A stretch of DNA of 64,000 nucleotides, taken from contig CM043964.1 in the NCBI GenBank assembly GCA_014529385.2, forward strand, positions 107,345,587 through 107,409,586, given 5' to 3'. Within the stretch, counting starts at the first letter, position 1, and each line of letters starts with the position of its first letter. The DNA comes from Adiantum capillus-veneris (Eukaryota > Streptophyta > Polypodiopsida > Polypodiales > Pteridaceae). The notes under the pieces were generated by a model. That model was not told where the DNA came from. It ran no database searches and saw only the letters and a list, made by a program, of their open reading frames with translations. Below, piece by piece: positions 53,681-64,000 of this stretch. A program made the translations under genes and the position numbers.

Positions 53681-53694
53681 CAAGAAAGGGGGGA
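53681..53694 (+). other. Polypurine tract candidate of gypsy E
   Basis: AAGAAAGGGGGGAC before an LTR-like segment. Confidence 0.45.
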
Positions 53695-53931
53695 CTATTT
53701 ACTGACAGTCATCATTCACTCACTCCCCTCTTAACCTTCCTCCCTGACCTCTCAATCTCCAATCTTAGGGAATGTATATATAAAGCCTTATACTCACAAG
53801 ACAAAAATAAAAAAGTAAAAGAGCAAGAGCCACCAAACAAAAATCTAGAAATCTACGAGTTCTATACATAACACAAAATCATAGAATACATGACCTACTA
53901 ATCACGATGATTCTATTGGTACCAAGAAAAG
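53695..53931 (+). repeat. LTR-like segment of gypsy E
   Basis: Contains a TATA box (TGTATATATAAAGCC, ~53,774) with an AATAAA about 30 bp downstream, and is followed by TTGGTACCAAGAAAAG, where a primer site would begin with TGG. Both borders are approximate; no second copy lies in the window. Confidence 0.4.
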
Positions 53932-54345
53932 TTGGTTTGGCCTCCCAGAATGGATCATGATCCATGTTCCTCTGAGTCATAATAAGAGCAGAATTTCACC
54001 ACAGATAGAGATAGTCTCGAGGATCCTGGTGGTCTTTTCAAAATTGAAATTGGACTTGAATTATGGATGTTACAAGAAAAATTATGAAGCAAGTTATTGA
54101 AAGTATCAGATAAAATTATGTCGATTGTAAGCTTGAACTAAAGAGAGCGGCTATAAACTCATAGCCATCAAGCATTTTTTGATAGGTTGCAAGTGCTAGA
54201 GAGTACGACCCAACAAGTAAGACCAAATCAGGGAATACAAGTTAGCCAATGAAGTAACAAGGTTTGGATTTTGTAAGATTAGTTCTTCATGTATTTGCGA
54301 TCAGGAAGATTGTGCTAGAATAGGAATCCCATAGTCAAAGACCAA

Positions 54346-55312
54346 GTGAGCAACCACTCAATTGAAGGTAGTGTGAATCAAAATCCACTGCATCCACTAG
54401 AAGCCATTTTAGAGGAAAGTTTCACTAATACCTCATCGAAAAGATCGTACACCATAATGAATAAGGAATTTAACAAGGTGAACTTTAAGGAAGGAACTTC
54501 CACGGGGGCAAGTCCTTCTGGACTTGCATATTGTGTCAAACCGTTGTATCTAAAATTTCAATTCAAGAACGAGCTTAAATCCAAAATCTATAAGGATGGA
54601 ATGGACAGCTACTATGTAAAGTTGGAAAACAAGACAAGCAAGTTCAAGGACCTTGTAGATGTGGACTATAACGGAGACAGATACTTTGACCGGGAGGAAA
54701 TGATGTACCTAGTTGTTCACAACCCTTTTATTGTGGACAAATGGGGATTGGCTGGCACCAAGGACAAGGTAGATAAAGAGTCATTAGATGAACCACCCAA
54801 GATGGATAAACAAAATATTGTGCTCAAGCGCACTAACAAGATGGAACGGCTTAATACAGACAACACTTACGTGGAGCTATATAAATTCGATAATGGAGAA
54901 CATACACTCTATTATAGATGTGATGAACCTCGCATCAAGGAGGTAACTGGCCGCAAGAGGACTATATGTATTTACATACATAGAGGGGAGAAGTATCCAA
55001 GTGGTCATGATGGATAAGCATGGCCAAAAATACTCTCCTATAGACCGTAAGGAGCTAGAGCGGTATACATACTTTGGTGGACCACTCCACCAATATTATG
55101 TAAATCTCAAGGAAGTTAAACCCACGATGACTCAAACAAGACCGGAAACTATGTATGTGAGTCCAGTAAGAACGAGAGTGGAAGATTCATTTGGGCACCA
55201 ACGATTCTCGAATGAAGGGCCCATGGGGTCTAAGGTTTCTTTGAACACACACAGGGGCACTGTAGCACATGATTTGACTTACGCAACTAGAATCCCTCCG
55301 ATTATTACATGA
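54346..55312 (+). CDS. Long frame upstream of gag, gypsy E (function unknown)
   Basis: A 223-codon frame (54,346-55,017) runs by a one-phase change at about 55,005 into a second frame to 55,312. Contents: GTSTGASPSGLAYCVKPLYL, DVDYNGDRYFDREEMMYLVV, RTNKMERLNTDNTYVELYKF, FGGPLHQYYVNLKEV. Charged and soluble, no membrane segment, no known domain. It sits 400 bp before the gag core, in the same direction, so it is probably the N-terminal part of Gag or a separate pre-gag protein of this family. The low stop density suggests it was under coding constraint. Confidence 0.5.
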
Positions 55313-55408
55313 GATTGAACATAACGATCGGATGAACGATTGTAGTGCCAAGGGGAGAATACGAAACTAGAGAGACCATGTCAGGAGGACCGGGGCTGGT
55401 TAGGATGG

Positions 55409-56301
55409 TTGCCGAGACTAGACGCATGCACTCAAGTGGCCAAGTGTGTACCCAAAAAGTATAGTGGATTGGGGGATTTTTACACTCATGTTTTGATCTT
55501 CAAACAAGTATTGAGGGCTGCACAGGTAATATATTTCCTTACTCAATACGAAGAATTTGGATTGATCCTAGAAGGAGGAACCTTGACATGGTTCCAACCA
55601 TTAAACAACCGAGAATTTCCCAGCATAGAGAAACTTCTTTAAGAATTTGACAAGGAATTCTCAAAGAGAGGAATTAAGCATAATATAGTCTCCCAACTCT
55701 ATGCATTTAGACAAAAGGAGAAAGAAAAGGTGAAGGAAGTCTCGCTTCGATTTAAGCGATACATAGAAAGATGTCTTGCTAGAGAGCTAACTCAGGATGA
55801 AAGGTTGTCAGTCCTTTTCATAGAGGGATTGCAAAATGATACTCTCAAAAAAGTTTTGTCCTTAAGAGCATGTGTTACTTTTGAGCAAGTCACGAACGAG
55901 GTGCTATATTTGGTAGACAATTCTAAGGCATATGGATAGGTGACTGAGGACACAGACCAAGGGATGAGTAGTGCCTCGTCAAGCACTAGAATCCATGATG
56001 AAACTGGGTGGACATAACCCAACTGTGCCAGACGTTGATCAAATGATTGAGGAGGTGATCAGAAGGATAAAGCAAGGAAACAAGACGAACCCAAACACAT
56101 GACAACAGCCCACACAAAATGTGACACTTGTGGAGAAGACCATCCAACTTAGTGGTGCAACATGCATCCGAGGCCAAGAGCAAACATATAACGTGTATTG
56201 CAAGAGCAAACATATAACGTGTATTGAAGTTGTTTGCTATCGAAAAAAATGACAAACCATGAGACCCATGAATGTTTCTACAATAGAAACTATGTTAGAG
56301 A
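55409..56301 (+). pseudogene. Gag capsid of gypsy E
   Basis: YSGLGDFYTHVLIFKQVLR, GGTLTWFQPL, FDKEFSKRGIKHNIVSQLY and RFKRYIERCLARELTQDERL are the standard capsid helices. Stops at 55,640 (TAA) and 55,937 (TAG) do not change phase. A 26-bp tandem duplication (AGAGCAAACATATAACGTGT unit) lies at 56,167-56,225. Cut at 56,301 by copia 2; the gene resumes at 61,823. Confidence 0.8.
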
Positions 56302-56493
56302 TGTTGGGGTATAAAGCCCAATGTGGTCGCCCAGGAAAGTGGGCGGGCCGCCAGGTATGTACACATATTCTTTTGTAAAAACCTAATAAGAACTCACTAT
56401 GCTCTACACATTACAGTAGAGCGAGTTCACCATATCGTCGTGCTCTTCTTATCGCACTCTCTCTCGCGTCGCACTTCCGCTCGTACTCCTTCA
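56302..56493 (+). repeat. 5' LTR of copia 2
   Basis: Starts TGTTGGGGTATAAAGCCC (TATAAA nine bases in), ends CTCCTTCA. Confidence 0.95.
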
Positions 56494-56495
56494 AC

Positions 56496-56507
56496 TGGTA
56501 TCAGAGC
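56496..56507 (+). other. Primer-binding site of copia 2
   Basis: TGGTATCAGAGC, the initiator-Met tRNA complement, two bases after the LTR. Confidence 0.92.
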
Positions 56508-57596
56508 TCACATCGAGGCTCGGGACAGCATTTGCACATAGCCAGAGTCATTTGCTCAGATTGGAGTGAGATTCGACAGGCGAAGACACGGCCCCAAATC
56601 CTATGGGTAAGCCCAAAGGGCTTGGTGTTCTCAGAATTTCATTCTGAGGTCATCTCTGCCACCGTTCGGCTTCGACAAAGTTCTGCGCAGGCCATTTTTG
56701 ACTACGTGGTCTCAGCCGGTGCAGATCCGACTCTGCAAATTTGGGGTTTTTCGGCCTACGACTGCAAGTGCTGAGGATATCTACACTTACAGAATGTTGA
56801 TTTGTGGCTGTCTACACAACAAAGGACGGCTCACAGTTCTTGGAGGTGTGTCACATACGACACGGACGCACCTACACACAGACTGTAGGCGACATCCACT
56901 AGTTCATAAGGTAGCTTGTGTTTGCTGCTTGATATTCCAGATTTCATCCTGACATTGCAGGTACTTCCACATGGGATGTATTGTCAGAGATGATGTATGT
57001 CTGTTGAGGGTTTGTTGGCTGTGAGTCACGCAGCAAACAACCGCCGCAGCGGTTACAGCATACAGTGGGAAATTTGTGGATGTATGACTTTGTGGGAAGT
57101 CTATGTAGTGTCAGATTTACTGCAGCCTTTGTTGAGGGTCGAGTGAGGTTTTATTGAGCTGGGGGATTCTCGAATGTTGAGATCCTTTCGGTGATACATG
57201 TCTTGGAGCGATCCCTCGAGCACCCTTAGATAGGCAGCTAGGATGTATTGACTGTGAGTTAGACAATTGAGATTGCATCTTTCCTTTACTGCCGTTGAGG
57301 CATTGTCGCAGTCTATGCTTACAGGACAGTGACAAGACAGTGAGAGACAGTACAGGTGCAGGACAGGTTTTTACCCACAGCTTACAGTGTTAGAGAGACA
57401 ATGGTTTTTTGAGCTGTTTTTGGTCTGTTTTTTGAGTACACCAGAGCCATTTTACAAAGGAGACTCTGCCGAACTTTCTGTAGAGTCTGAAGCTTTCTTA
57501 GTTCATTTGACAGGTTGATATTGGTTCAGAGGTCAGTTTACAGGGGAAACTCTGCCGAATGTTTCCGAGGAAAGTAAACCACTGTGAAGCGTAGCT
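56508..57596 (+). other. Untranslated leader of copia 2
   Basis: About 1.1 kb between primer site and gag start, three times that of copia 1. Contains near-repeats (AGGACAG, GGAAACTCTGCCGAA / GGAGACTCTGCCGAA at ~57,460 and 57,545). No gene. Confidence 0.7.
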
Positions 57597-58748
57597 ATGG
57601 CTGGATCACAGGACAGTGCTCTTTACAATATCAAGAAGCTGGATGGAACCAATTTCCCATTGTGGAAGAAGCAGATTTGGCACGTGTTGGTACAAAAGAA
57701 GCAGATAAAACCTATAAAGCTCAAGGAGATAAAACCAGAAGATATGGACGAAGATGAATAGAGCGAAATGGATGAATTGACACTTTCTACCATTATGTTG
57801 ACTTTGGCAGAAAGCGTTTACTTCAATGTAGCAGACGAGATGTCGGCTTATCAAGCATGGTTAAAGCTGAGTGATCTTTATGAGAAGCAGAGTGCAGCTT
57901 CACAGGTATACTGGCTTAAGAAGCTTGTTGACTTGAAGATGAAAGAAGGGACACCTATGTCCAATCATCTGAATGAATTCAACTCAATCTATAGTCAGTT
58001 GTCAGCTCAAGGTGTCAAGTTTGATGAACCTGTTAGAGCTATGTTCCTGTTGATCACATTGCCGGAAAGTTGGGAAACTTTTCGCACAACTTTGAGTAAT
58101 TCTGCACCTCCAGATGGTTTGAACATAGCAGGTGTAGAAGGAAGTCTGCTTACTGAAGAAACCAATAGAAAGACAATGGACAAAGGCAAAGGAACAGCCT
58201 TAGTTATCAGGGGAAGGACCAAAGAAAAGTACAAAGGTGGAAAGAGCAATCAGTCTCGTAGCAAGTCCCGCAGTGCTAAAGGCAAGAGTGACATAGAATG
58301 CTACCATTGTGGCAAGAAGGGTCACATGAAAAGAGACTGCAGAGAATGGAAAGCAGAAAAAGGCAAAGAGAAAGCTGAAGACCATGGTGAGAAGAACAAG
58401 TCCTCAGTGAAGATTCAAGAAATAAATGTGACAAACATTGTTGCAGAGGATGACAGTCTAGTGTCAGGAGACATCTACTTCTTGAAGAATACAATGGACT
58501 CAACTCTTCTTACAACATCTGATGGAAATGCAATGAGTGACTGGATTATAGACTCAGGGGCATCACTTCATGTGTCTCCAAACAAGGAGTGGTTTACCTC
58601 TTATGTGACCACTAAAGATCATGTTAGGCTAGGCAATGGGCAGACATGTGAGATCTTAGGTGTTGGAGATGTTCAATTGAAGTTTCATAATGGCTCTTCT
58701 TTCACGCTGAAGAATGTGAGAGAGTTCCCACAATTACAAAGAGCTTGA
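57597..58748 (+). pseudogene. Gag-protease of copia 2
   Basis: Start ATG 57,597 (MAGSQDSALYNIKKLDGTNF). TAG at 57,759 after 54 codons; the same phase then continues from 57,762. Gag helices (YQAWLKLSDLYEKQ), CCHC knuckle CYHCGKKGHMKRDC (~58,300-58,340), protease WIIDSGASLHVSP (~58,541). A frameshift near 58,735 separates it from the next part. Confidence 0.88.
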
Positions 58749-60118
58749 TCAGCACAGGTTTACTTGATGATGCTGGCTACGTCACCACTTTTGGACAGAA
58801 CATGTGGAAGATATCCAAGGGTTCTATGACAGTAGCACATGGAGTAAAGTCTGGAGGACTTTACATGATTTATGTATCAAATGTCTCTAAAAATGTAATC
58901 AATGTAACCGAGCAGCCGAACGTTTCTTTGTGGCATAGCCGGTTAGGACATATGTCCAAGAAGGGAATGGAAATCTTGTCTCATTCAAGTTATTTGCCTG
59001 GATTGTCATTTAATGATTTTGAATTCTGTGAACATTGTCTGTATGGTAAGCAAACACAACAGCCACATAAGCATAGAAGAAGTAGAAGAGATACACAATT
59101 GGCACTTGTTCATAGTGATTTGTGTGGACCTATGCCTAACCTATCTCTAGGGGGAGCTTCTTACTTTATGACATTTATAGATGATTACTCGAGGAAAGTA
59201 TGGGTTTACTTTCTCAAGCACAAGGATGAAGCGTTTAGTGTTTGCAAAACGTTTGTGACACTTGTGGAGAATCAGAGTGGTAAGAAGCTTAAATGCTTAC
59301 GCACTGAGAATGGTGGAGAGTATGTTTCAAAGGCCTTTCAGGACTTTTGTGAGTCAAAAGGTATAAAATGTGAACTTACTGCTCCTTACAATCCTCCTCA
59401 AAATGGTGTTGCTGAGAGCATGAATAGGACCATACAAGAGAAGGTCAGAAGTATGTTGTCTAATGCACAGCTGCCAAATGGGTTTTGGACTGAAGCTGTA
59501 TCAACAGCTGTTCATCTTATAAATAGATCTCCTAGCAAGGTTTTGCAGAAGGATTTAGTGGCAGAGATGGTATGGTCATGCAAGGTGCCCTCATACAAGC
59601 ATCTCAGAGTCTTTGGCTGTGAGGCATATACTCACGTTGCAAAAGAATTTAGGAACAAACTTGAGCCAAAGAGTAGAAAGTGCATCTTTCTAGGGTATGG
59701 TAATTCTGGTGAGATGGGGTACAGACTTTGGGATCCCGAATCCAGAAAGGTTATCCACAGTAATGATGTTCACTTTAATGAAGCCAAATATCATTCTAAA
59801 CCAGAGAGGGTTGAGGAGATTAGAAGAGTTGTCTTCCAAGAAGATGGACCTGCACGTGCAAGACAAAATGTCAGGGCTCAAGAGGATCAAGGACAGGATA
59901 GAGTGGAACCACAGGTTGTGGCTGAGCCTGAGCCACCTATTGTGCGTAGATCTGGACATGTCACGCGACCTCCTGATAGGTTTGTTCCATCTATGAACTA
60001 TGTCATGTTGACTAATTGCAATGAGCCTTCATGTTACAAGGAAGCAGTGCAAATGAAGGACTCCGGGAATTGGCAATTGGCCATGCAGTCAGAGATGACA
60101 GCTCTGCATAAAAACTAG
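58745..60118 (+). pseudogene. Integrase region of copia 2
   Basis: GAG-pre-integrase SLWHSRLGHMS (~58,927), zinc-binding CEHCLYGK, catalytic Asp in HSDLCGPM and in RTENGGEYVS (Asn at a place usually DRGGE; the catalytic Asp seems replaced by Glu-Asn), Glu in NGVAESMNR. A linker with pro-rich acidic stretches follows. Ends at TAG 60,116 in phase with RT. Confidence 0.86.
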
Positions 60119-61536
60119 ACATGGAAGCTAGTTAAATTACCACAGGGCAAAAAGGCTCTACCTTGTAAATGGGTTTACAGGTTTAAGATCACCGCTCATG
60201 ACAGTCAGCCAAAGTACAAAGCAAGGCTTGTTGCCAAGGGCTTTAAGCAAGAACAAGGCATTGACTTTGATGAAGTCTTCTCTCCGGTGGTCAAGATGAC
60301 TACATTGAGATGCTTTCTTGCATTGGTTGCCATATTAGATTTGGTGTTGCACCAAATGGATGTCAAGACAGCGTTCTTGCATGGTGATTTAGATGTGGAA
60401 ATTTACATGCAGCAGCCAGAAGGTTTTGATGAGAAAGGCAAGGAAGATTGGGTATGCCAGTTGTTAAAGAGTCTTTATGGCTTAAAACAATCACCGAGGG
60501 CATGGTACCATAAATTCCACAAGTTTATGCTTTCTCAAGGCTACAAACGTAGTGAGTTCGATCACTGTCTATATACAAAGAAGGCTAAGGATGGTAGTTG
60601 GCTGATCCTTATTTTGTATGTGGATGACATGTTGATTGCTGGCAAGCACTTGGAAGAAATTTCAGCTTTGAAGTCAAAGATGGCAAAATCGTTTGACATG
60701 AAAGACATGGGTGAGGCAAGTCATATACTTGGTTATCTCAAACAGAGTATATTGACAAGGTTTTGCAACATTTCAATATGGAGAAGGGAAAGTGATTGAG
60801 TGTTCCATTGCCACCATATGTGAAACTTAGCAAACAAGATTGTCCTGTGTCTGAGGAAGAACATGCTGAAATGGATAAGATTCCATATACTTCTGCAGTG
60901 GGTAGTTTGATGTATGCAATGATTGCTACTCGCCCAGACATTGTATTTCCAGTGGGAGTAGTAAGTCGATACATGTCAAACCCAGGCAAGAAACATTGGG
61001 AGGCAGTGAAAGGAATATTGAGATACCTGAAAGCTACAAAGAGTATGCGTATATGCTATGGGAGTCAAGAGCTAAGTGTAAAGGGTTCTACAAACTCAGA
61101 TTATGCAGGTGACTTAGACAACCGAAGGTCTACGTCAGGATATGTCTTTACATTGGCTGGTGGAGCAGTATCATGGCGTTCTAGATTACAAGATTGTGTT
61201 ACTCAGTCTACTACAAAGGCTGAATATGTTGCAGCATCAGAGGCATGCAAAGAATCAATTTGGATTAATCGACTAGTAACAGATTTGGGAATCAAAGAAG
61301 AGATGCCTGTGTTATATTGTGATAGTCAAAGTGCTATACAATTGGCTCGCAATCCAGTTTATCACTCAAAGACAAAGCATGTGGATGTGAAGTATCATTT
61401 CATCAAGGAAATGCTCGAGGATAAGCAACTTCAACTTGTCAAAGTTCACACCACAGAAAATCCTGCTGATCTACTTACAAAAGGACTTCCCTCAGAGAGC
61501 TTTGCGCATTTTCGCAAGCAATTAGGTGTAGGGTAG
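60119..61536 (+). pseudogene. RT-RNase H of copia 2
   Basis: KWVYRFKITAHDSQPKYKAR, MDVKTAFLHGDL (motif A), SLYGLKQSPRAWYHKF, catalytic LYVDDMLIAG (~60,616), then a deletion with phase change at about 60,735; the next phase, to 61,536, holds KIPYTSAVGSLMYAMIATRPD and RNase H (NSDYAGDLDNRRSTSG, TTKAEYVAASEA, YCDSQSAIQLARN). Terminal sequence GLPSESFAHFRKQLGVG is typical of copia ends. Confidence 0.9.
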
Positions 61537-61612
61537 TACATCACTTCTCTACATCTCTTCTATATTAGCTTGTATAGTAGCTCCTCTCACACTTAAAGTA
61601 CCACATTAGACT

Positions 61613-61625
61613 TTAAGTGGGAGGT
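61613..61625 (+). other. Polypurine tract of copia 2
   Basis: AAGTGGGAGGT directly before the 3' LTR. Confidence 0.85.
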
Positions 61626-61817
61626 TGTTGGGGTATAAAGCCCAATGTGGTCGCCCAGGTAAGTGGGCGGGCCGCCAGGTATGTACACATATTCTTTTGT
61701 AAAAACCTAATAAGAACTCACTATGCTCTACACATTACAGTAGAGCGAGTTCACCATATCGTCGTGCTCTTCTTCTCGCACTCTCTCTCGCGTCGCACTT
61801 CCGCTCGTACTCCTTCA
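61626..61817 (+). repeat. 3' LTR of copia 2
   Basis: 192 bp, differing from the 5' LTR at two bases (AGGTAAGTGG for AGGAAAGTGG; TTCTTCTCGC for TTCTTATCGC). Confidence 0.95.
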
Positions 61818-61822
61818 AGAGA

Positions 61823-62642
61823 AAGACCATATGGGTCACCTAGAGGGCAACTGTTGCCACCACATCCAAGATACCAAGTAGGATAAAATAACGCAGTCCA
61901 AGGGTAGGAAAAACCTCAATCTGTGTTGGGACATCAGCCTCCTTTACCCCAGGAAAATAGAGCCACGGCAATAATTTCACAACCCATAGATGCACATGCG
62001 GATCAGATTATGATACAAGTAGTTTCATACCGAGAAGATTCAGACAGCTCCTATGAGAGAGGGATAGGCAATAATGTCTATGCTTTTGAAGGAAAAATTC
62101 CATGGATAGGTCCTGAAGGGATGTCAGAATCATCATACATAATAGAATAACCAACAAAAAACCATTACCAGATAGATGAAAATATGTTCATGTTCATGGA
62201 AAATCAGAACTACAGACCTAGGGGATATCCTCCTAGAATCGAACAACTGACGAGGGCTCCACAGGCTTCTCCACCACCAGTAGGACCATGCTATGAATGT
62301 GGCGGGGATCATTGGGCAAGAAGTTGTCCACACAAAGGAGAGCGTATCAAACTCTTTGGATACTGTGAGGGTTGTACAAATGACCATCTAAGTTCACACT
62401 GTACAAAAAACCCTTATAAAAAAGGGAAGGAAACCATGAACAAGATTGGAATTGTATCAAGGTCAAGTGGATTAGAAATGGAACCAACAGTTCCAATGAA
62501 TGCTGTAACAAGAGCACAAGCACATGAGGCTGCAAGGAACATACCTATGGGAGACAAAAACATCCCACCCAACCAAACTGAGATAGAGAATTTGTTGGTT
62601 AGGACCCCTAGGAAATCCTGGAAGGCACAAAGGATGAGATGA
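61823..62642 (+). pseudogene. Gag C terminus with zinc knuckles, gypsy E
   Basis: After copia 2, gag resumes. CYECGGDHWARSCP (~62,291-62,332) and CEGCTNDHLSSHC (~62,365-62,403) are two Cys/His knuckles that would bind element RNA; the left piece had a Cys/His vestige TCGEDHPT*WC at ~56,130. Stop at 62,640. Confidence 0.72.
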
Positions 62643-63440
62643 AAGCCAAAATTATAAAAGAAAAATCAGCTTTAGAAACGGAATTGTAGCAAACAGAAGA
62701 ACAATTGAGAGTGGAAAGGGATCATAAAGAAGAGATTGATGTAGCAAAACCATCAGTAATACCTTCGGAGGTTTGATCTTGGTGGACAAGGTCTTTGAGC
62801 CATTAGATGTGATCTTGAAAGATTATGAAGCTATGCTAAAGCCTAACCAAACCAAGGAGCATAGATGGTTAATGTATCCTCATCCAGGGTATGAAAAAAA
62901 GAGGTTGCAGATGTGCAAGGAGCTCATCCAGGCGGCCCAAGCTCTTATGGAACTACTTGTTCCTATTGCTCCAAGGACTGAGGTGTTCATCCGCAAAAAA
63001 AATTTAAGAGTTGAAGAATTGAGGTATTGAAAACAGAAACCAAAAAAGAACCGGTAGTTGAAACACCTTTGGATACAAGGATGGCAGCCAATACCATAGA
63101 TGGGGTGTATTCATAGGTAATTATTCCAATTCAAGAAGTAGAAGAACCATGGCCATAGGACCTATGGGAGGATATCAGAAACAAAAAAGATGGAAGCGTG
63201 ACGCTTCAGTCAACCCCTATCACTAAGATCCATTACAACAAACCTCAGTCTTTGAAAAATTTACCTTCACTCATTGGGAACCATGAAACAAGATAAAAAA
63301 TTAGAAAAGTACCATCTCAATGGAAATCTGGTCCTAAGATGATGGACACCAAAACTCTTCATGAGATGATGTCGTCTCCTATCCATTGTATGCTAACTCT
63401 ATCTGAGTTATTGTATGTAAGATCTCATCTTTAAGAAGAG
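62643..63440 (+). other. Gag-protease linker, gypsy E
   Basis: Coding-like but broken: VFEPLDVILKDYEAMLKPNQ and ALMELLVPIAPRTEVFIRKK (62,773-63,030) followed by stops. No domain recognised. Confidence 0.4.
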
Positions 63441-63999
63441 GTGGGATTTTTTTTGGAGAAAATAGGGATGATAATTCCGCAACCAATTGTTTCTCCAAAA
63501 ACATCAAATAATGAGACCCCAAAACAAACTAAACCCGAGCCAGTACCAATAAATAAGGTGGGAGACTACTGTGAAGGAGAAGAAGGGAACACTACCTTGC
63601 CTGTGAAATACAAAGGAGTAAAAACGGTTGCTATATTAGATAGTGGGGACGGAATTGCCATAGCAACCAAGGCAATGTAGGAAAAATGGAAAAAGCCTAC
63701 TCTAAGGAAAACCCGAATGAAACTACAATTAGTGGATGGATACCTATAGAGACCTATTGATATTTTGGAGCAAATCTTAATATCCTCTTGTGGAATTGCA
63801 TATGAACACACCTTCACTATTATGAATTTTGATGAGAGTTGAAATTTTGATATCATATTGGACAGACCATTCATGCGTCAACTCAAAATGGTACAAGACT
63901 GGGGCTATGACTATATCTACTTAAAACACAAGGATGTCACTACAAAGATCAATGTCAAAGATCATAGTTATAGAGATGTAGAAGGAATCCCAGGAGAAG
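63441..63999 (+). pseudogene. Aspartic protease region of gypsy E, runs off the window
   Basis: VAILDSGDGIAIATKAM (~63,630) has the active-site DSG; a second conserved part, FDIILDRPFMRQL (~63,850), is Asp-for-Gly changed from the usual LGRPF. Stops at 63,678, 63,748 and 63,839 in the same phase. RT is expected beyond 64,000. Confidence 0.75.
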
Positions 64000-64000
64000 A

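Larger units (their letters stand above)
56302..61817 (+). mobile_element. Complete Ty1/copia retrotransposon, broken frames (copia 2)
   Basis: 5,516 bp. LTRs 56,302-56,493 and 61,626-61,817 (192 bp, two differences seen, TG...CA). Target duplication AGAGA at 56,297-56,301 and 61,818-61,822. Primer site at 56,496, purine tract at 61,613-61,625. It differs from copia 1 by LTR sequence and by a 1.1-kb untranslated leader. Disabled by a TAG early in gag, a frameshift before integrase, a TAG before RT and a deletion in RT. Confidence 0.95.

Noticed and set aside
53915-53931. Initiator-Met primer site for gypsy E
   Set aside because: TTGGTACCAAGAAAAG shares only the first bases with TGGTATCAGAGC; left as an uncertain primer site only.

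Overview
This window is repeat DNA from a large plant nuclear genome. I find no host gene I would defend. The evidence for a plant is the mix of elements: chromodomain-bearing Ty3/gypsy elements, Ty1/copia elements with an initiator-Met-type primer site (TGGTATCAGAGC), a Rep/Helitron remnant, a LINE remnant with a C-terminal zinc-finger domain, and many long AG/CT microsatellites. A Penelope-like RT remnant and a non-canonical DDE-like transposase remnant sit beside them, which hints at a non-seed plant (lycophyte, fern or moss) or a conifer rather than a flowering plant. That lineage guess is weak.

Layout. 1-13,700: a decayed plus-strand chromovirus (gypsy A; gag at 2-636, zinc knuckle to chromodomain at 9,463-13,368, 3' LTR from 13,382) is split by a nested minus-strand gypsy B (637-9,462) with two ~1.6-kb LTRs. 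13,730-22,500: a mosaic of fragments: LINE RT (plus), gypsy gag (minus), an LTR-like GC-rich piece, gypsy D gag-pro-RT-RNase H (minus), and a Helitron Rep half without helicase (minus). 22,500-28,283: mostly non-coding AT-rich DNA with degenerate tandem repeats, five CT microsatellites, a near-perfect 50-bp palindrome and a tRNA-derived-looking segment.

28,284-33,461: a structurally complete Ty1/copia element (copia 1) with two 227-bp LTRs that read identical, a 5-bp target duplication (AATAC) and one uninterrupted 1,428-codon gag-pol frame. It is the only element here that looks capable of recent movement. 36,199-39,574: gypsy C, a decayed plus-strand relative of gypsy B. 39,575-42,745: a minus-strand transposase-like pseudogene of an unnamed family (N-terminal helix-turn-helix part, C-terminal RNase H-like part) whose two coding parts are separated by a 1.5-kb array of short palindromic repeats, probably inside an intron.

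43,208-49,825: a Penelope-like RT remnant (minus) flanked by ~1.2-kb direct repeats, which may be pseudo-LTRs; its 3' half is replaced by a 5'-truncated copia fragment related to copia 1. 51,748-64,000: another plus-strand gypsy family (gypsy E) in a body-LTR-body arrangement (integrase tail, LTR-like segment, long pre-gag frame, gag, protease). Its gag is split by a complete but broken copia 2 (56,302-61,817; 192-bp LTRs, target duplication AGAGA).

The genes do not cooperate as a system. The window records successive insertions: A was hit by B, E by copia 2, and the Penelope region by a copia. Decay is largely by nonsense changes at Gln, Arg and Trp codons, as expected from deamination of methylated cytosine.
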